Source of the DNA: an uncultured Collinsella sp.
Lineage (GTDB): Bacteria; Actinomycetota; Coriobacteriia; Coriobacteriales; Coriobacteriaceae
Direction of reading: 5' to 3'
Length of the DNA stretch: 63,379 bases
NCBI GenBank assembly: GCA_900762355.1
Contig: CAAFGE010000013.1
Coordinates: 1-63,379 of the forward strand
Part shown: piece after piece, positions 18,601 to 26,396 of the stretch
Position numbering within the stretch: the first letter of the stretch is position 1
Layout: the number at the start of each line of letters is the position of its first letter
Program-made: the position numbers and the translations under genes
The notes under the pieces: model-generated
What the model was told of the DNA's origin: nothing
The model's database searches: none
Seen by the model: the letters and a program-made list of their open reading frames with translations, nothing else

Positions 18601-20454
18601 GATCACCTGGCTGCCGATCTCCTTGGGGTCGCGCAGCTTAATGACCTTGAACAGAGCATTCTTGATGACGGAATAGGACAGGCCGGCCGCGATGTCGCCC
18701 ACCGTGGCGCCTTCCTTTTGCGCCTGCTTGACGCGCGAGTTCATAAAGACCGTGCAGCGGCTGCCCAGGTCGACCGGGGCCTTGGCATGGATGGCGGCGT
18801 CGGCGAACGCGCGCACGTCCATGTTCATGGACACGGCGAAGCTCTCGATAAAGCTGCCGCAGCCCGACGAGCAGGCCTCGTTGAGCATGATGTGCTCGAT
18901 CACGCCGTCCTTCACGCGCAGGCACTTCATATCCTGACCGCCGATGTCCAGGATGAACTCGACGCCGGGCAGGAACGCCTTGGCGCCACGCAGGTGCGCG
19001 ACGGTTTCGATCTCGCCGGAGTCGGCCTTGAGGGCCTCGATGAGCAGCGCCTCGCCATAACCGGTGGTGGTCACGTGGCCGATGGTGCAGCCGGCGGGAA
19101 TGTGGTTGTAGAAATCGGCCATGATGACCTTGGCCGTACCCAGGATGTCGCCGTTGTTGTTGCCGTACCAGGTGTGCAGCAGCTGACCGTCCTCGCCCAC
19201 GAGCGCGGCCTTCATGGTGGTGGAGCCGGCGTCAATGCCAATGAACACGCGGCCGGTGTAGCCGTCGAGCTTGCCCTTGGGAACGACCTCGGTGTCGTGG
19301 CGGTTCTTGAACTCGGAAAAGTCCTCGTCGGTGGCAAAGAGCGGATCCAGGCGCTCGACCTCGGCGCCCTGCGTGTCGCCCAGACTATCGATGGCATCGA
19401 TGAGCTGCGGGAACGTGCTGAGCTTGTTGGACTCGTGCGCCATGGCGGCACCGCTCGCCACAAAGAGGTGGGCGTTTTGGGGCACGATGCGGTGCTCCTC
19501 GTCCAGGCTGAGCGTGAGGTAGAAGCGGTGGCGCAGCTCGGAGAGGTACTGCAGCGGGCCGCCCAGGAAGGCGACGTTACCGCGGATGGGACGGCCGCAC
19601 GCCAGACCCGAGATGGTCTGGGTCACGACGGCCTGGAAGATGGACGCGGCGACGTCCTCGGGGCGGGCGCCCTCGTTGAGCAGCGGCTGCACGTCGGTCT
19701 TGGCAAAGACGCCGCAACGGCTGGCGATGGGATAGATGGTGGTGGCGTTGGCCGCGAGTTCGTTGAGGCCGCTCGCATCGGTGTGCAGCAGGGTCGCCAT
19801 CTGGTCGATGAACGCGCCCGTGCCGCCGGCGCAGGTGCCGTTCATGCGCTGCTCGATGCCGTTGTCGAAGTAGATGATCTTGGCGTCCTCGCCGCCCAGC
19901 TCGATGGCGACGTCGGTGGCCGGGATGAGGGTCTCGACGGCGCGCTTGCTGGCGATGACCTCCTGGACAAACTCCAGGTCGAGCCACTGGGACAGCAGCA
20001 GACCGCCCGAACCGGTGATGGCGCAGGTCATCTGAGCCGTCGGCAGCACGGTCGCAGCGCCCTCGAACAGGTCGCGGGCGCAGGCACGGACGTCGGTGTG
20101 GTGGCGCTGGTACTTGGCGTAGACGATCTGGTTATCGTCGTTGAGCACGGCGAGCTTGACGGTGGTGGAGCCCACGTCGATGCCCAGGTGCAGGTTGCCG
20201 CGGGCGGCCTCGGGGTTGAAGATCGCGCCCTCGGGGGTCTGAGCGGTGGTGACGGCTACGGACTCGGTGGCGTTGGACGTGGCTGCGTCGGCGGCAAGTG
20301 TCTCCCCCGCCGCATTCTTGGCCTCGGCAACTGCCTCGGCGACCTTCTCGGCAGCGGCGGTCGCGGCCTTCTGCGCAACGTCCACCACGGCAGGCGCGGC
20401 CTCGCGCGCGGCAGCGACCATGCGGTCCTTGATGCCTTCGACGAGCTTGCTCAT
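15664..20454 (-). CDS. Fused acyl-CoA dehydratase activase / 2-hydroxyacyl-CoA dehydratase-like protein
   Basis: 1596 residues. An Ala-rich N-terminus (1-85) is followed by two ASKHA ATPase domains of the BcrAD/BadF/HgdC type, the first starting at GIDVGSTTVK (about 91-100) with NGTCAGGTGAF supplying a cluster Cys, the second starting near residue 400 with GIDAGSTTMK and the NEACSSGCGSF Cys motif. Then come a CGRCSNNC cluster motif, a DUF2229 domain (GIPRALNMYENYPFW, SESVCYPAKMSHG) and a C-terminal dehydratase-subunit-like region. Activases of this family use ATP to drive low-potential electrons into 2-hydroxyacyl-CoA dehydratases. Such giant fusions are widespread in anaerobes but their substrate is unknown. 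A TetR gene lies 11 bases upstream. Confidence 0.9.
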   Translation of the reverse strand: MSKLVEGIKDRMVAAAREAAPAVVDVAQKAATAAAEKVAEAVAEAKNAAGETLAADAATSNATESVAVTTAQTPEGAIFNPEAARGNLHLGIDVGSTTVKLAVLNDDNQIVYAKYQRHHTDVRACARDLFEGAATVLPTAQMTCAITGSGGLLLSQWLDLEFVQEVIASKRAVETLIPATDVAIELGGEDAKIIYFDNGIEQRMNGTCAGGTGAFIDQMATLLHTDASGLNELAANATTIYPIASRCGVFAKTDVQPLLNEGARPEDVAASIFQAVVTQTISGLACGRPIRGNVAFLGGPLQYLSELRHRFYLTLSLDEEHRIVPQNAHLFVASGAAMAHESNKLSTFPQLIDAIDSLGDTQGAEVERLDPLFATDEDFSEFKNRHDTEVVPKGKLDGYTGRVFIGIDAGSTTMKAALVGEDGQLLHTWYGNNNGDILGTAKVIMADFYNHIPAGCTIGHVTTTGYGEALLIEALKADSGEIETVAHLRGAKAFLPGVEFILDIGGQDMKCLRVKDGVIEHIMLNEACSSGCGSFIESFAVSMNMDVRAFADAAIHAKAPVDLGSRCTVFMNSRVKQAQKEGATVGDIAAGLSYSVIKNALFKVIKLRDPKEIGSQVIVQGGTFMSDATLRAFERLTGVHAVRPDIAGCMGAYGAALLARDRAGADGTSTILSAEDIAHLTVTQKHVRCGRCSNNCRLTVNDFGGGRRFITGNRCEKGAGHKKQKTEAPNLFKKKNDLLFNREVLSPDEAPRGTVGIPRALNMYENYPFWHAFFTRLGFSVQLSDQSSKKTYQAGIESMPSESVCYPAKMSHGHVMNLIDRDVDFIWMPCVRWERKEDPTAGNCYNCPIVMSYPTALALNIDEIREQNIEFLYPFVPYHDKTELKRRLYQVLAVDRVADAQAGRGRVRGPKITRSEVDAAVNAAFEADARFHEDIQTMGEEALKWVEDHGGHGIVLAGRPYHNDPEINHALPELISSFGFAVFTEDSLAHLVKPERPIRVVDQWMYHSRLYAVARFVTMRNDLDLIQLNSFGCGLDALTTDQVQEILEASGKIYTVLKIDEVSNLGAARIRIRSLMAALKDQEAERLAEATAAGEAYEQGDAAPVAPSTDAPAFASRKYTFEAQRESASTAWPKVPFTEQMREEGYTILCPQMAPIHFDLVKEVFRGAGYNLELLPSTDHDAVEAGLRYVNNDICYPSILVTGQIMEAIESGRYDLSKTAVVISQTGGGCRATNYIALIRKALRESGHPEIPVISLSAVALGEDNPGFKITPALLKQAVYAVLFGDVMMQMLYRCRPYEATPGAANALYEEYMARARKLAPKFNRHNYTKLCREAIRAFDTMPLVGEGTKPRVGVVGEILVKFHPTANNHVVDVIEREGCEAVVPGLLDFFLYSMSNAELQKDELGSSATARASMQALIKLVDWMRTPVEEMLEKSRRFEAPERIGTMADKARTVLSVCNNMGEGWLLTAEMLDLIDHGAPNIICTQPFACLPNHVVGKAVIKELRRQHPESNIVAVDYDPGASEVNQLNRIKLMISVAKENMRAGKGFKLEKVAPLAMDEVTGQMRAHDGCVSCGPASEEAVASVAKRLGRGIKK

Positions 20455-20465
20455 TGTCTCTCCTC

Positions 20466-21176
20466 TTAGTTGTTGGACTCGACGGTTGCGGCGGTGTCGA
20501 CCGCGTCCTCGAGCTGCAGATTCAATAGCTTCATGCCGTATTCCGGCACGTTGATATCGATGGGTTGGCCATACAGATCACCAGGGCGCACAAAAGCGAG
20601 CACCGTCATAATGCGCGCCATGGCCTCGGGCGATTCGGTGAGCCCACGCTCAAACCAGCGCTGAATCATGCCGACCTCGGCACTCACGACGTAGGTGACG
20701 TAGTAGTCAAAGAACGTGCCCAGTGCCAGGCCCAAAATCCCCGTCTGCGCACGCGGCACCACAGCCTCACGAGCGGTGTCGATGATCCTTTTAATGAAGG
20801 CCTGGTCGCCGCCCGGACCCAACAGCGCACCGATTAAGTCGCGGTTGGCCGCAAGATAACGCAGCAGCTCAACCGAACCGGGCGCCGGCTCGAGCTCATC
20901 GATATTGTGATAGAGATCAGGCAGCTGAGCTGCAGTGATGAGCTCAATGCGCTCATGGATCTCGGCCAGCAAGCCGTCCTCGATTTGATTGATAAAGTCG
21001 GGAATATCGCGGTAGTGCGAATAGAACGTGCGGCGCGTAAGGCCAGCGCGCTCGGTGAGCGACGCGACATTAATGCGCGAAAGGTCGCCGCTTTCGGCAA
21101 GCTCGCTGGCAAGTGCCTGGCGAAGGGCACGCTGCGAGCGAAGGGACCGGCGATCGCATTTCTCGAGCTGGGACAA
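20466..21176 (-). CDS. TetR/AcrR family transcriptional regulator
   Basis: 236 residues from a TTG at 21176 with AAGGAGG four bases upstream. The N-terminal helix-turn-helix (about 10-58) contains the family pattern VASLTERAGLTRRTFYSHYRDI; the C-terminal ligand domain resembles the DhaS/TetR_C_8 type. It is 11 bases upstream of the giant activase gene on the same strand, so the two are almost certainly co-transcribed and the regulator probably controls this operon. Two palindromes in its own upstream region are candidate operators. Confidence 0.88.
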   Translation of the reverse strand: MSQLEKCDRRSLRSQRALRQALASELAESGDLSRINVASLTERAGLTRRTFYSHYRDIPDFINQIEDGLLAEIHERIELITAAQLPDLYHNIDELEPAPGSVELLRYLAANRDLIGALLGPGGDQAFIKRIIDTAREAVVPRAQTGILGLALGTFFDYYVTYVVSAEVGMIQRWFERGLTESPEAMARIMTVLAFVRPGDLYGQPIDINVPEYGMKLLNLQLEDAVDTAATVESNN

Positions 21177-21197
21177 GCGTCCTCCTTGTTACTCAGC

Positions 21198-21215
21198 CTG
21201 TGCGCTATTGCACAG
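21198..21215. promoter_or_regulatory. Candidate TetR operator 1
   Basis: CTGTGC-six bases-GCACAG, upstream of the TetR-activase operon; shares the GTGC half-site with the palindrome at 21228. Confidence 0.4.
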
Positions 21216-21227
21216 TGCGAGTATTAT

Positions 21228-21242
21228 TGCACACCGTGTGCA
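21228..21242. promoter_or_regulatory. Candidate TetR operator 2
   Basis: Perfect palindrome TGCACAC-C-GTGTGCA, 52 bases upstream of the TTG start of the TetR gene. Confidence 0.5.
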
Positions 21243-21268
21243 TCAACACGTAAAGGCAATATTTGAGA

Positions 21269-21297
21269 TGTGACAAAGGGACTGTCCCTTTGTCACA
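21269..21297 (-). repeat. Stop-abutting hairpin, GGGACAGG-like loop (copy 4)
   Basis: TGTGACAAAGGGA / TCCCTTTGTCACA, a perfect 13-bp stem with a three-base loop, ending one base from the TAA stop of the HAD gene at 21298. Confidence 0.75.
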
Positions 21298-22155
21298 TTA
21301 TTCGATTACGGTGCGGGAATTCTGCTTGCGCATGGTAGCGAGCATGTGCCTGGGGACGGCATGGGCCGCGCAGCTGCCGATGGTTGCGCTCGCGGCGGCC
21401 TTGGCAGTATCGCTGCCATTCTTGGTGGCATAGCTGTGACGGAACCGCTTGAGCATGGCGATGTCGTTGCCGCCGTCGCCGTAGACCGCGACCTCGTCCT
21501 CGGCGATACCGTAGTAGCCCGCCAGCCACGCAACGCTCTCGCCCTTATTGCACGACGCATCCGTGATCTCGAACATCACCGGATCGAACGGCGCGTTGAC
21601 CACGCGGTCCGAGCGCTCGGCAAGATACGCCTTAAGGTCGCATTCCAGCTCGGGCGAGGTCACGCGGCAGTTGATCTTGCACACGTCGTGACGCAAGATA
21701 TCGCCGATCGACTGGTCAAAATACTGCTCCTCGTGATAGCCACCACGGGCGCGCATGCCGCGCATCACGATGCGCTTGATAGGGCTGTCCTTCTTAAAGC
21801 CCGCCTGATGCATCTCGAACGACCCGCTCGAGAACATGCCGTCGGGCGTGGAGCAATCAAAGCAGATGTCCGGAAACGTCTTGAGCAGCTCTTCGGTAAT
21901 CTGAGGATCGATGGTCCAGGTCTTGAGCACCTCGCCATGGCTGTCGCGAACGATGGACCCGTTGGAGCAGCAGGCGTCGAGTGCCAAACCTGTAAAGCCA
22001 TGCTCACCGATCGGCAGCGTCGAGCGACCCGTCGCGGGAACAACGTGCAGCCCGGCCTCGGTCAACTCGCGAATGGCGCGACGGATGGTTCCGTCGGCCT
22101 CGTGCAGGGCGTTAAGCAGCGTTCCGTCTAAGTCACTCGCGAACATCTTGATCAT
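21298..22155 (-). CDS. Cof-type HAD-IIB family hydrolase
   Basis: 285 residues. HAD motif I is DLDGTLLN (about 8-15), motif II is the VVPATGRST stretch (about 37-45) and motif IV is YGDGGNDIAML (about 230-240). The cap lies between motifs II and III, as in Cof/YidA sugar-phosphate or phosphopyridoxal phosphatases. The substrate cannot be inferred. The Shine-Dalgarno AAGGAGAGG lies entirely inside a perfect 16-bp inverted repeat (22161-22204), which could restrict its translation. Confidence 0.9.
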   Translation of the reverse strand: MIKMFASDLDGTLLNALHEADGTIRRAIRELTEAGLHVVPATGRSTLPIGEHGFTGLALDACCSNGSIVRDSHGEVLKTWTIDPQITEELLKTFPDICFDCSTPDGMFSSGSFEMHQAGFKKDSPIKRIVMRGMRARGGYHEEQYFDQSIGDILRHDVCKINCRVTSPELECDLKAYLAERSDRVVNAPFDPVMFEITDASCNKGESVAWLAGYYGIAEDEVAVYGDGGNDIAMLKRFRHSYATKNGSDTAKAAASATIGSCAAHAVPRHMLATMRKQNSRTVIE

Positions 22156-22160
22156 GGGTA

Positions 22161-22204
22161 TGCCTCTCCTTCGTCTGCACGATATTGTAGACGAAGGAGA
22201 GGCA
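22161..22204 (-). promoter_or_regulatory. Leader hairpin sequestering the Shine-Dalgarno of the HAD gene
   Basis: On the minus strand TGCCTCTCCTTCGTCT pairs perfectly with AGACGAAGGAGAGGCA across a 12-base loop. The second arm contains the AAGGAGAGG ribosome site, six bases before the ATG at 22155. This looks like an inverted duplication of the ribosome site. Confidence 0.7.
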
Positions 22205-22267
22205 TGCTCACGTATGGGTGCCCCACACTGCAGCGATTGCTCCCGTTAAACCGCTGCACCGCTCGCG

Positions 22268-23530
22268 TCACATTGTTTGTCGCGAACGCCTTTTCAGCCA
22301 ATAAAACAACGCCGTCGTCAGCGTCAGTACCACCAGCATGGCTGCGAATACAACCGCCGGTGCCCATCGATCATATGCGAATCCGTATGCCAATTGGCCA
22401 ATAGGCGTTGCGCAGGAAAGCGCCATGTAGACGACTGAAAGCACCTTTCCGCAGAGTTCCGTCGGCGCCGTCCGCTGAACGAACACGATGATTTCGACCG
22501 ACGCAACACTTGCCCACACCATGACCCATGCCGAGCCGATTGTGAGCGCGGCCAATACAAGCGCATGAGCGCCACACAGCAGCGCGACGAAAATCGGTAT
22601 GACCCCAAGACAAATCATCACGACATACCGGTGCATGCCCTCAAACGAAAAACAATGCGGCCAAATACCGACCAAAGCCCCGCCTGCAAGACCGCCCAAC
22701 CCCATAGCTGCCTCAATAATCCCAACGCAGGAAGATTGCATGCCGAGATGCCTTGTAACAATAACGGGTGCACCAATCGTTAACCCAACCAACGCAAGAT
22801 TCAAAACAGCCGCAAGCATAATCACAACGAGCAACGAAGCGTTTTGAAGCAGGTACCGAATCGACGACAGATAATCGCTTTGACATGCCATACGAGTCGA
22901 GCTATCCCCCGTCATTTCAGGAGGGACATTTCGTTTGAGTGCGGCCCAAAACAGCAACGACGACATCGCAAACGCCACCGCCGCGATCGAACAAAGGGCA
23001 TCGATTCCAAAGCATCCGTAGACGGCCGTACCAACCACGGGACCTAGAACATTGCTCGCCATGGTCGTCTGTGACACTAATGCGGTGGCCCGCTCAACCT
23101 TTCCTTTGCCGGCTATGCGCAGCGTCTCAATTTGAAGTATCGGCTTCAGAATAGATTGAACGGCATATTGGACGCACAGCATCACCGCCACAACGGCCGC
23201 AAGGGGCAACGAGCACTTCATGGGGACAAATAGCATCGCTGCAATCATTAAAACAATACCGAGAGCCGCTAGAACGCTGCGATGTCCCTCTCGATCAGCT
23301 AATACTCCGCCAACCGGAGTCGCAAGCACGCCCGGTATAAACGCTATCGCCGCGACGGCGCCATATAACGTCGACGAGCCACTGCGGTCGAGCAAGTAAA
23401 GCGGGCACGCAAAGCACAGCGCCGACAACGTCGAATACACGCACAGCTGCGCACCGAGAAGACCGACGAGTCTTATAGGCGGCGCCGTCTTTGATGCTGA
23501 CGCGGCATCTAAATCTCTCATCCCGTCCAT
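22268..23530 (-). CDS. Major facilitator superfamily transporter
   Basis: 420 residues with 12 predicted membrane helices, and the MFS loop 2-3 motif in the form GGVLADREGHR (about residue 74). The layout matches MFS_3/MdtG/EntS-like drug or siderophore exporters. The ATG at 23530 has GGAGG seven bases upstream. The gene is preceded by two near-identical palindromes and, 100 bases upstream, by a TetR-family regulator gene on the same strand. It is therefore probably an inducible efflux pump repressed by that regulator. Codon use is less GC-rich than the flanking genes, a mild sign of transfer. Confidence 0.88.
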   Translation of the reverse strand: MDGMRDLDAASASKTAPPIRLVGLLGAQLCVYSTLSALCFACPLYLLDRSGSSTLYGAVAAIAFIPGVLATPVGGVLADREGHRSVLAALGIVLMIAAMLFVPMKCSLPLAAVVAVMLCVQYAVQSILKPILQIETLRIAGKGKVERATALVSQTTMASNVLGPVVGTAVYGCFGIDALCSIAAVAFAMSSLLFWAALKRNVPPEMTGDSSTRMACQSDYLSSIRYLLQNASLLVVIMLAAVLNLALVGLTIGAPVIVTRHLGMQSSCVGIIEAAMGLGGLAGGALVGIWPHCFSFEGMHRYVVMICLGVIPIFVALLCGAHALVLAALTIGSAWVMVWASVASVEIIVFVQRTAPTELCGKVLSVVYMALSCATPIGQLAYGFAYDRWAPAVVFAAMLVVLTLTTALFYWLKRRSRQTM

Positions 23531-23543
23531 GGCTTTACCTCCT

Positions 23544-23564
23544 ATACATACTGTTGGTATGTAT
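23544..23564. promoter_or_regulatory. TetR-type operator upstream of the MFS gene (site 1)
   Basis: ATACATAC-TGTTG-GTATGTAT, perfect 8-bp arms, 14 bases before the MFS start codon. Confidence 0.75.
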
Positions 23565-23609
23565 TTAACGGCTCGAAAAGGGCGGCCGTAGCCACCCTCT
23601 TACATCAAT

Positions 23610-23628
23610 TACATACCGTTAGTATGTA
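23610..23628. promoter_or_regulatory. TetR-type operator upstream of the MFS gene (site 2)
   Basis: TACATAC-CGTTA-GTATGTA, the same half-sites as the operator at 23544, 64 bases away and directly after the TetR stop codon. Confidence 0.75.
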
Positions 23629-23630
23629 TA

Positions 23631-24293
23631 TTACCACCCGGCACGGTTCCATACGTCCCAAATCTGGGCCGTTGTCTGAAGCACTTCTTCCCCCAAATCG
23701 AGCCCCACCGCGGCCGCCATCTGCGCCAAGCATTGCGCACGAGCGACCATTCGTTCCTTGGACTCAAGCGGACGGAACAATGGCAACAGCCAAAGATTCG
23801 CCAACAACGATACGGCCTCCGCCGCTTCACGCGGGCATTCGCACACAATGGAGCCGTCGGCGATGCCCTCCTCGATCACCGGCAATAAATAGCCATCCGC
23901 CGATTCGTCAAACGAACCCTGATACTGCAACGCCAACAGACGCGAGCTCTTTACCGGATCCGCCGCAGGATGTATGCGCGCCCAAAGCTCAATTTGTGGT
24001 ACGACGGACTCAGGCGCATAAAGTCGCCTGAGCTTTTGGGCGCCCGTCATATTGCCAGCACCGAGCGTCGCGCGGCGGCGCTCAACAACGGGAGCCATCG
24101 CCCGATCAAATGAGGCGTCAAAAATCTCTTCTTTGCTCTTGAAGTGATGATAGATAGCGCCCTTGGTCATGCCATCGAGACGGTCAACGATATCCTGAAT
24201 GCTCGTTCCCTCATAGCCCTGTGCGCAGAATAGCTCCAGCGCCGCGTCGAGAATCTTCGCGACCGTCTCTTCGGGATATTTATTGCGACCCAT
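23631..24293 (-). CDS. TetR/AcrR family regulator of the MFS exporter
   Basis: 220 residues from the ATG at 24293 (the ribosome site is weak, GGGCGGA). The N-terminal HTH domain reads EETVAKILDAALELF then YEGTSIQDIVDRLDGMTKGAIYHHF (given in two parts), a textbook TetR DNA-binding domain. The C-terminal ligand-binding half is of the common efflux-repressor type. It is upstream of the MFS gene in the same direction, with two palindromic operators between the two genes. Confidence 0.9.
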   Translation of the reverse strand: MGRNKYPEETVAKILDAALELFCAQGYEGTSIQDIVDRLDGMTKGAIYHHFKSKEEIFDASFDRAMAPVVERRRATLGAGNMTGAQKLRRLYAPESVVPQIELWARIHPAADPVKSSRLLALQYQGSFDESADGYLLPVIEEGIADGSIVCECPREAAEAVSLLANLWLLPLFRPLESKERMVARAQCLAQMAAAVGLDLGEEVLQTTAQIWDVWNRAGW

Positions 24294-24367
24294 AATCCGC
24301 CCATCCGCAACGCAAGCCTTATGCCTCACTGCGATATTTTAACGTTGCGGATGGCAAACGGTCGGTT

Positions 24368-24706
24368 CTACACCGCGGCGGGGCCGTGTTCGCCGGTACG
24401 AATGCGGATGACTTCTTCGACCGGCTCGACCCAAATCTTGCCGTCGCCGACAGCGCCGGTGCGGGCAGCGTTGCAGATGATCTGAACAATGCCATCGACG
24501 TGCTCGTCGGCGCAGATAAGGGTGAACTGCACCTTAGGAATCATGTTGACGAGCAGCTCGTTGCCGCGCACGTACTCCTTCCAGCCATGCTGCGCACCGC
24601 AGCCCTGCACCTGGTTAATCGTCATGCCGCGAACATCGGCAGCAAACAGCGCGTCCTTAAGAACCTCAAGCTTCTCGGCACGAACAATCGCCGTAATCTT
24701 CTTCAT
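24368..24706 (-). CDS. glnK: PII nitrogen regulatory protein (GlnK/GlnB family)
   Basis: 112 residues with the PII fold: N-terminal MKKITAIVRAEKLEVLKDAL, T-loop (about 37-55), B-loop TGAVGDGKIWV (about 83-93) and the C-terminal RIRTGE motif. PII proteins sense 2-oxoglutarate and ATP/ADP and plug AmtB. The residue equivalent to the modified Tyr51 is Leu51 (context RGNELLV), so classical uridylylation or adenylylation is not possible at that site. It follows amtB on the same strand after a 214-base gap. Confidence 0.93.
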   Translation of the reverse strand: MKKITAIVRAEKLEVLKDALFAADVRGMTINQVQGCGAQHGWKEYVRGNELLVNMIPKVQFTLICADEHVDGIVQIICNAARTGAVGDGKIWVEPVEEVIRIRTGEHGPAAV

Positions 24707-24920
24707 AGTGAATTCCTCTCTTCAATAAAAGAAATGAATTGTCCTTCACATGGCACGGGTTTTCCAGGTGCCACAGAGCAACCTTGTAGATCAGATAAGT
24801 GCAACTAACAGGTCTTAGCAGGTTTCCCAAGTGCCGCAGATCGGCCTGAAAGAGGAGTGCCGCGTACTTAAGGTACGCAAACGACGATTGAAGGCCGAGG
24901 TGCGGTGCTTGGGGAAGCTG
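24707..24920 (-). other. amtB-glnK intergenic region with repeats
   Basis: Holds two imperfect direct repeats (GGTTTTCCAGGTGCCACAGA near 24768 and GGTTTCCCAAGTGCCGCAGA near 24822) and a small hairpin GCGTAC-TTAAG-GTACGC at 24862-24878. These could form a processing site or an internal regulatory leader for glnK. No gene is seen. Confidence 0.4.
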
Positions 24921-26198
24921 CTAATCGAGTCCGGAGAACGAAGGGTAGGCGCTTTCGCCGTGCTGGCTCGCATCCAGGCCCAGCGCCTCGTCGGCCTCGT
25001 CCACGCGCAGGCTGCCGTGGAAGAGTGCCTTGACCACCGCGGCGATCACCAGGTCGAGCACCAGCACGATAACAACCGTCACCACAATGCCCAGAATCTG
25101 CGAGATGAGCAGTGACACGTCGCCTGTGTAGAACAGGCCGCCCTTGCCGGTCCACGAAAGCTCCGGCACGCAGAACAGGCCCGTGAGCACGCCGCCCAGG
25201 ATGCCGCCGATGCCGTGGCAGCCAAACGCGTCGAGTGCGTCGTCGTAGCCGAACTTGGTCTTAAGATGGCTGATGGCGAAATAGCAGACGGGCGAGACGA
25301 TCAGGCCCATGACCAGCGCCGCCCACGGCTCGACAAAGCCCGCGCCCGGCGTGACCACCACGAGGCCCGCGACCAGACCGGTGCTGGCACCCACCAGCGT
25401 GGGGCGACCGGTGTGCACGCGCTCGACGGCAAGCCACGAGACCATGCCCGCCGCGCTAGCCGTCACGGTGTTGAGAATGGCAAGCGCCGCCACGGCGTCG
25501 GCCTTGAACTCGCTGCCGCCGTTAAAACCAAACCAGCCAAACCAAAGCAGACCGGCGCCCAGTGCCACAAACGGCACGTTATGCGGTCGATAGCTCACCA
25601 TGCCAAAACCGCGACGACGGCCGAGCATCAGGCAGAGAATCAGGCCCGTCAGACCGGACGAGATGTGCACCACGTCGCCGCCGGCAAAGTCGAGCGCGCC
25701 GATGATGTCGCCGATAAAGGAGCCCTCGCCGCCCCACACCATGTGGGCGAGCGGCGCGTAGACCACGAGCAGCCAAATGCCCAGGAAGGCCGACATAGCG
25801 CCAAACTTAACGCGCCCGGCAAGGCTGCCCGTGACGATGGCAGCGGTGATCATGGCAAATGCCATCTGAAAGGCGATGTTGATAATCTCCGGGTAGACGG
25901 CACCGTCCGCGGCACTGCCCTCGGCCGCCTGCAGCACCTGGTTGAGCACCGGCAGGCACAGCAGCTGGTCAAGGCCCCCAATAAACGGACTTGAGCCGTC
26001 ACCGCCATAGGCCAGCGACCAGCCGGCGACAATCCACAGCACACCAACCAGGCCAATGGCGCCAAAGCACATGAGCATGGTGTTGATGACATTTTTGCGC
26101 CTGGACAGGCCGCCATAGAAAAACGCCAGACCCGGTGTCATTAAAAACACGAGCATGGTGCAGATGAGCATAAACGTTGTCGATCCCGTATCGTACAT
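24921..26198 (-). CDS. amtB: Ammonium transporter
   Basis: 425 residues from the ATG at 26198 (GGGAG upstream). Eleven membrane helices, with Amt signatures FMTPGLAFFYGGLSR in the first helices (about 22-36), the FAMITAAIVTGSLAGR segment (about 120) and the DAFGCHGIGGILG motif holding the pore histidine (about 325). It imports ammonium and is regulated by the PII protein encoded downstream. The gene pair amtB-glnK is standard in bacteria. Confidence 0.96.
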   Translation of the reverse strand: MYDTGSTTFMLICTMLVFLMTPGLAFFYGGLSRRKNVINTMLMCFGAIGLVGVLWIVAGWSLAYGGDGSSPFIGGLDQLLCLPVLNQVLQAAEGSAADGAVYPEIINIAFQMAFAMITAAIVTGSLAGRVKFGAMSAFLGIWLLVVYAPLAHMVWGGEGSFIGDIIGALDFAGGDVVHISSGLTGLILCLMLGRRRGFGMVSYRPHNVPFVALGAGLLWFGWFGFNGGSEFKADAVAALAILNTVTASAAGMVSWLAVERVHTGRPTLVGASTGLVAGLVVVTPGAGFVEPWAALVMGLIVSPVCYFAISHLKTKFGYDDALDAFGCHGIGGILGGVLTGLFCVPELSWTGKGGLFYTGDVSLLISQILGIVVTVVIVLVLDLVIAAVVKALFHGSLRVDEADEALGLDASQHGESAYPSFSGLD

Positions 26199-26396
26199 TC
26201 GCTCTCCCTTGGTCGCGTGGACGTTGTCGGCGCCCATAATGCGGCCGAGGGGCAACTGGTGTAGACCAGATACGGCGTTGTTAAACGCTGCGTTGTCGAA
26301 TGGAAACGGTGCCGCAATCTTGGAAACGGCACGGCAACGGACGCGAAACGGACGGGAAATACGCGAGCAAGGGAGCCGTGAGCGCGCCCGTCCCGG

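Noticed and set aside
15394..20469. A 1691-residue open frame on the plus strand opposite the activase gene
   Set aside because: It is the antisense shadow of a GC-rich gene; it is rich in His/Arg/Gly, has no domain or ribosome site, while the minus-strand protein has clear ASKHA and DUF2229 motifs.
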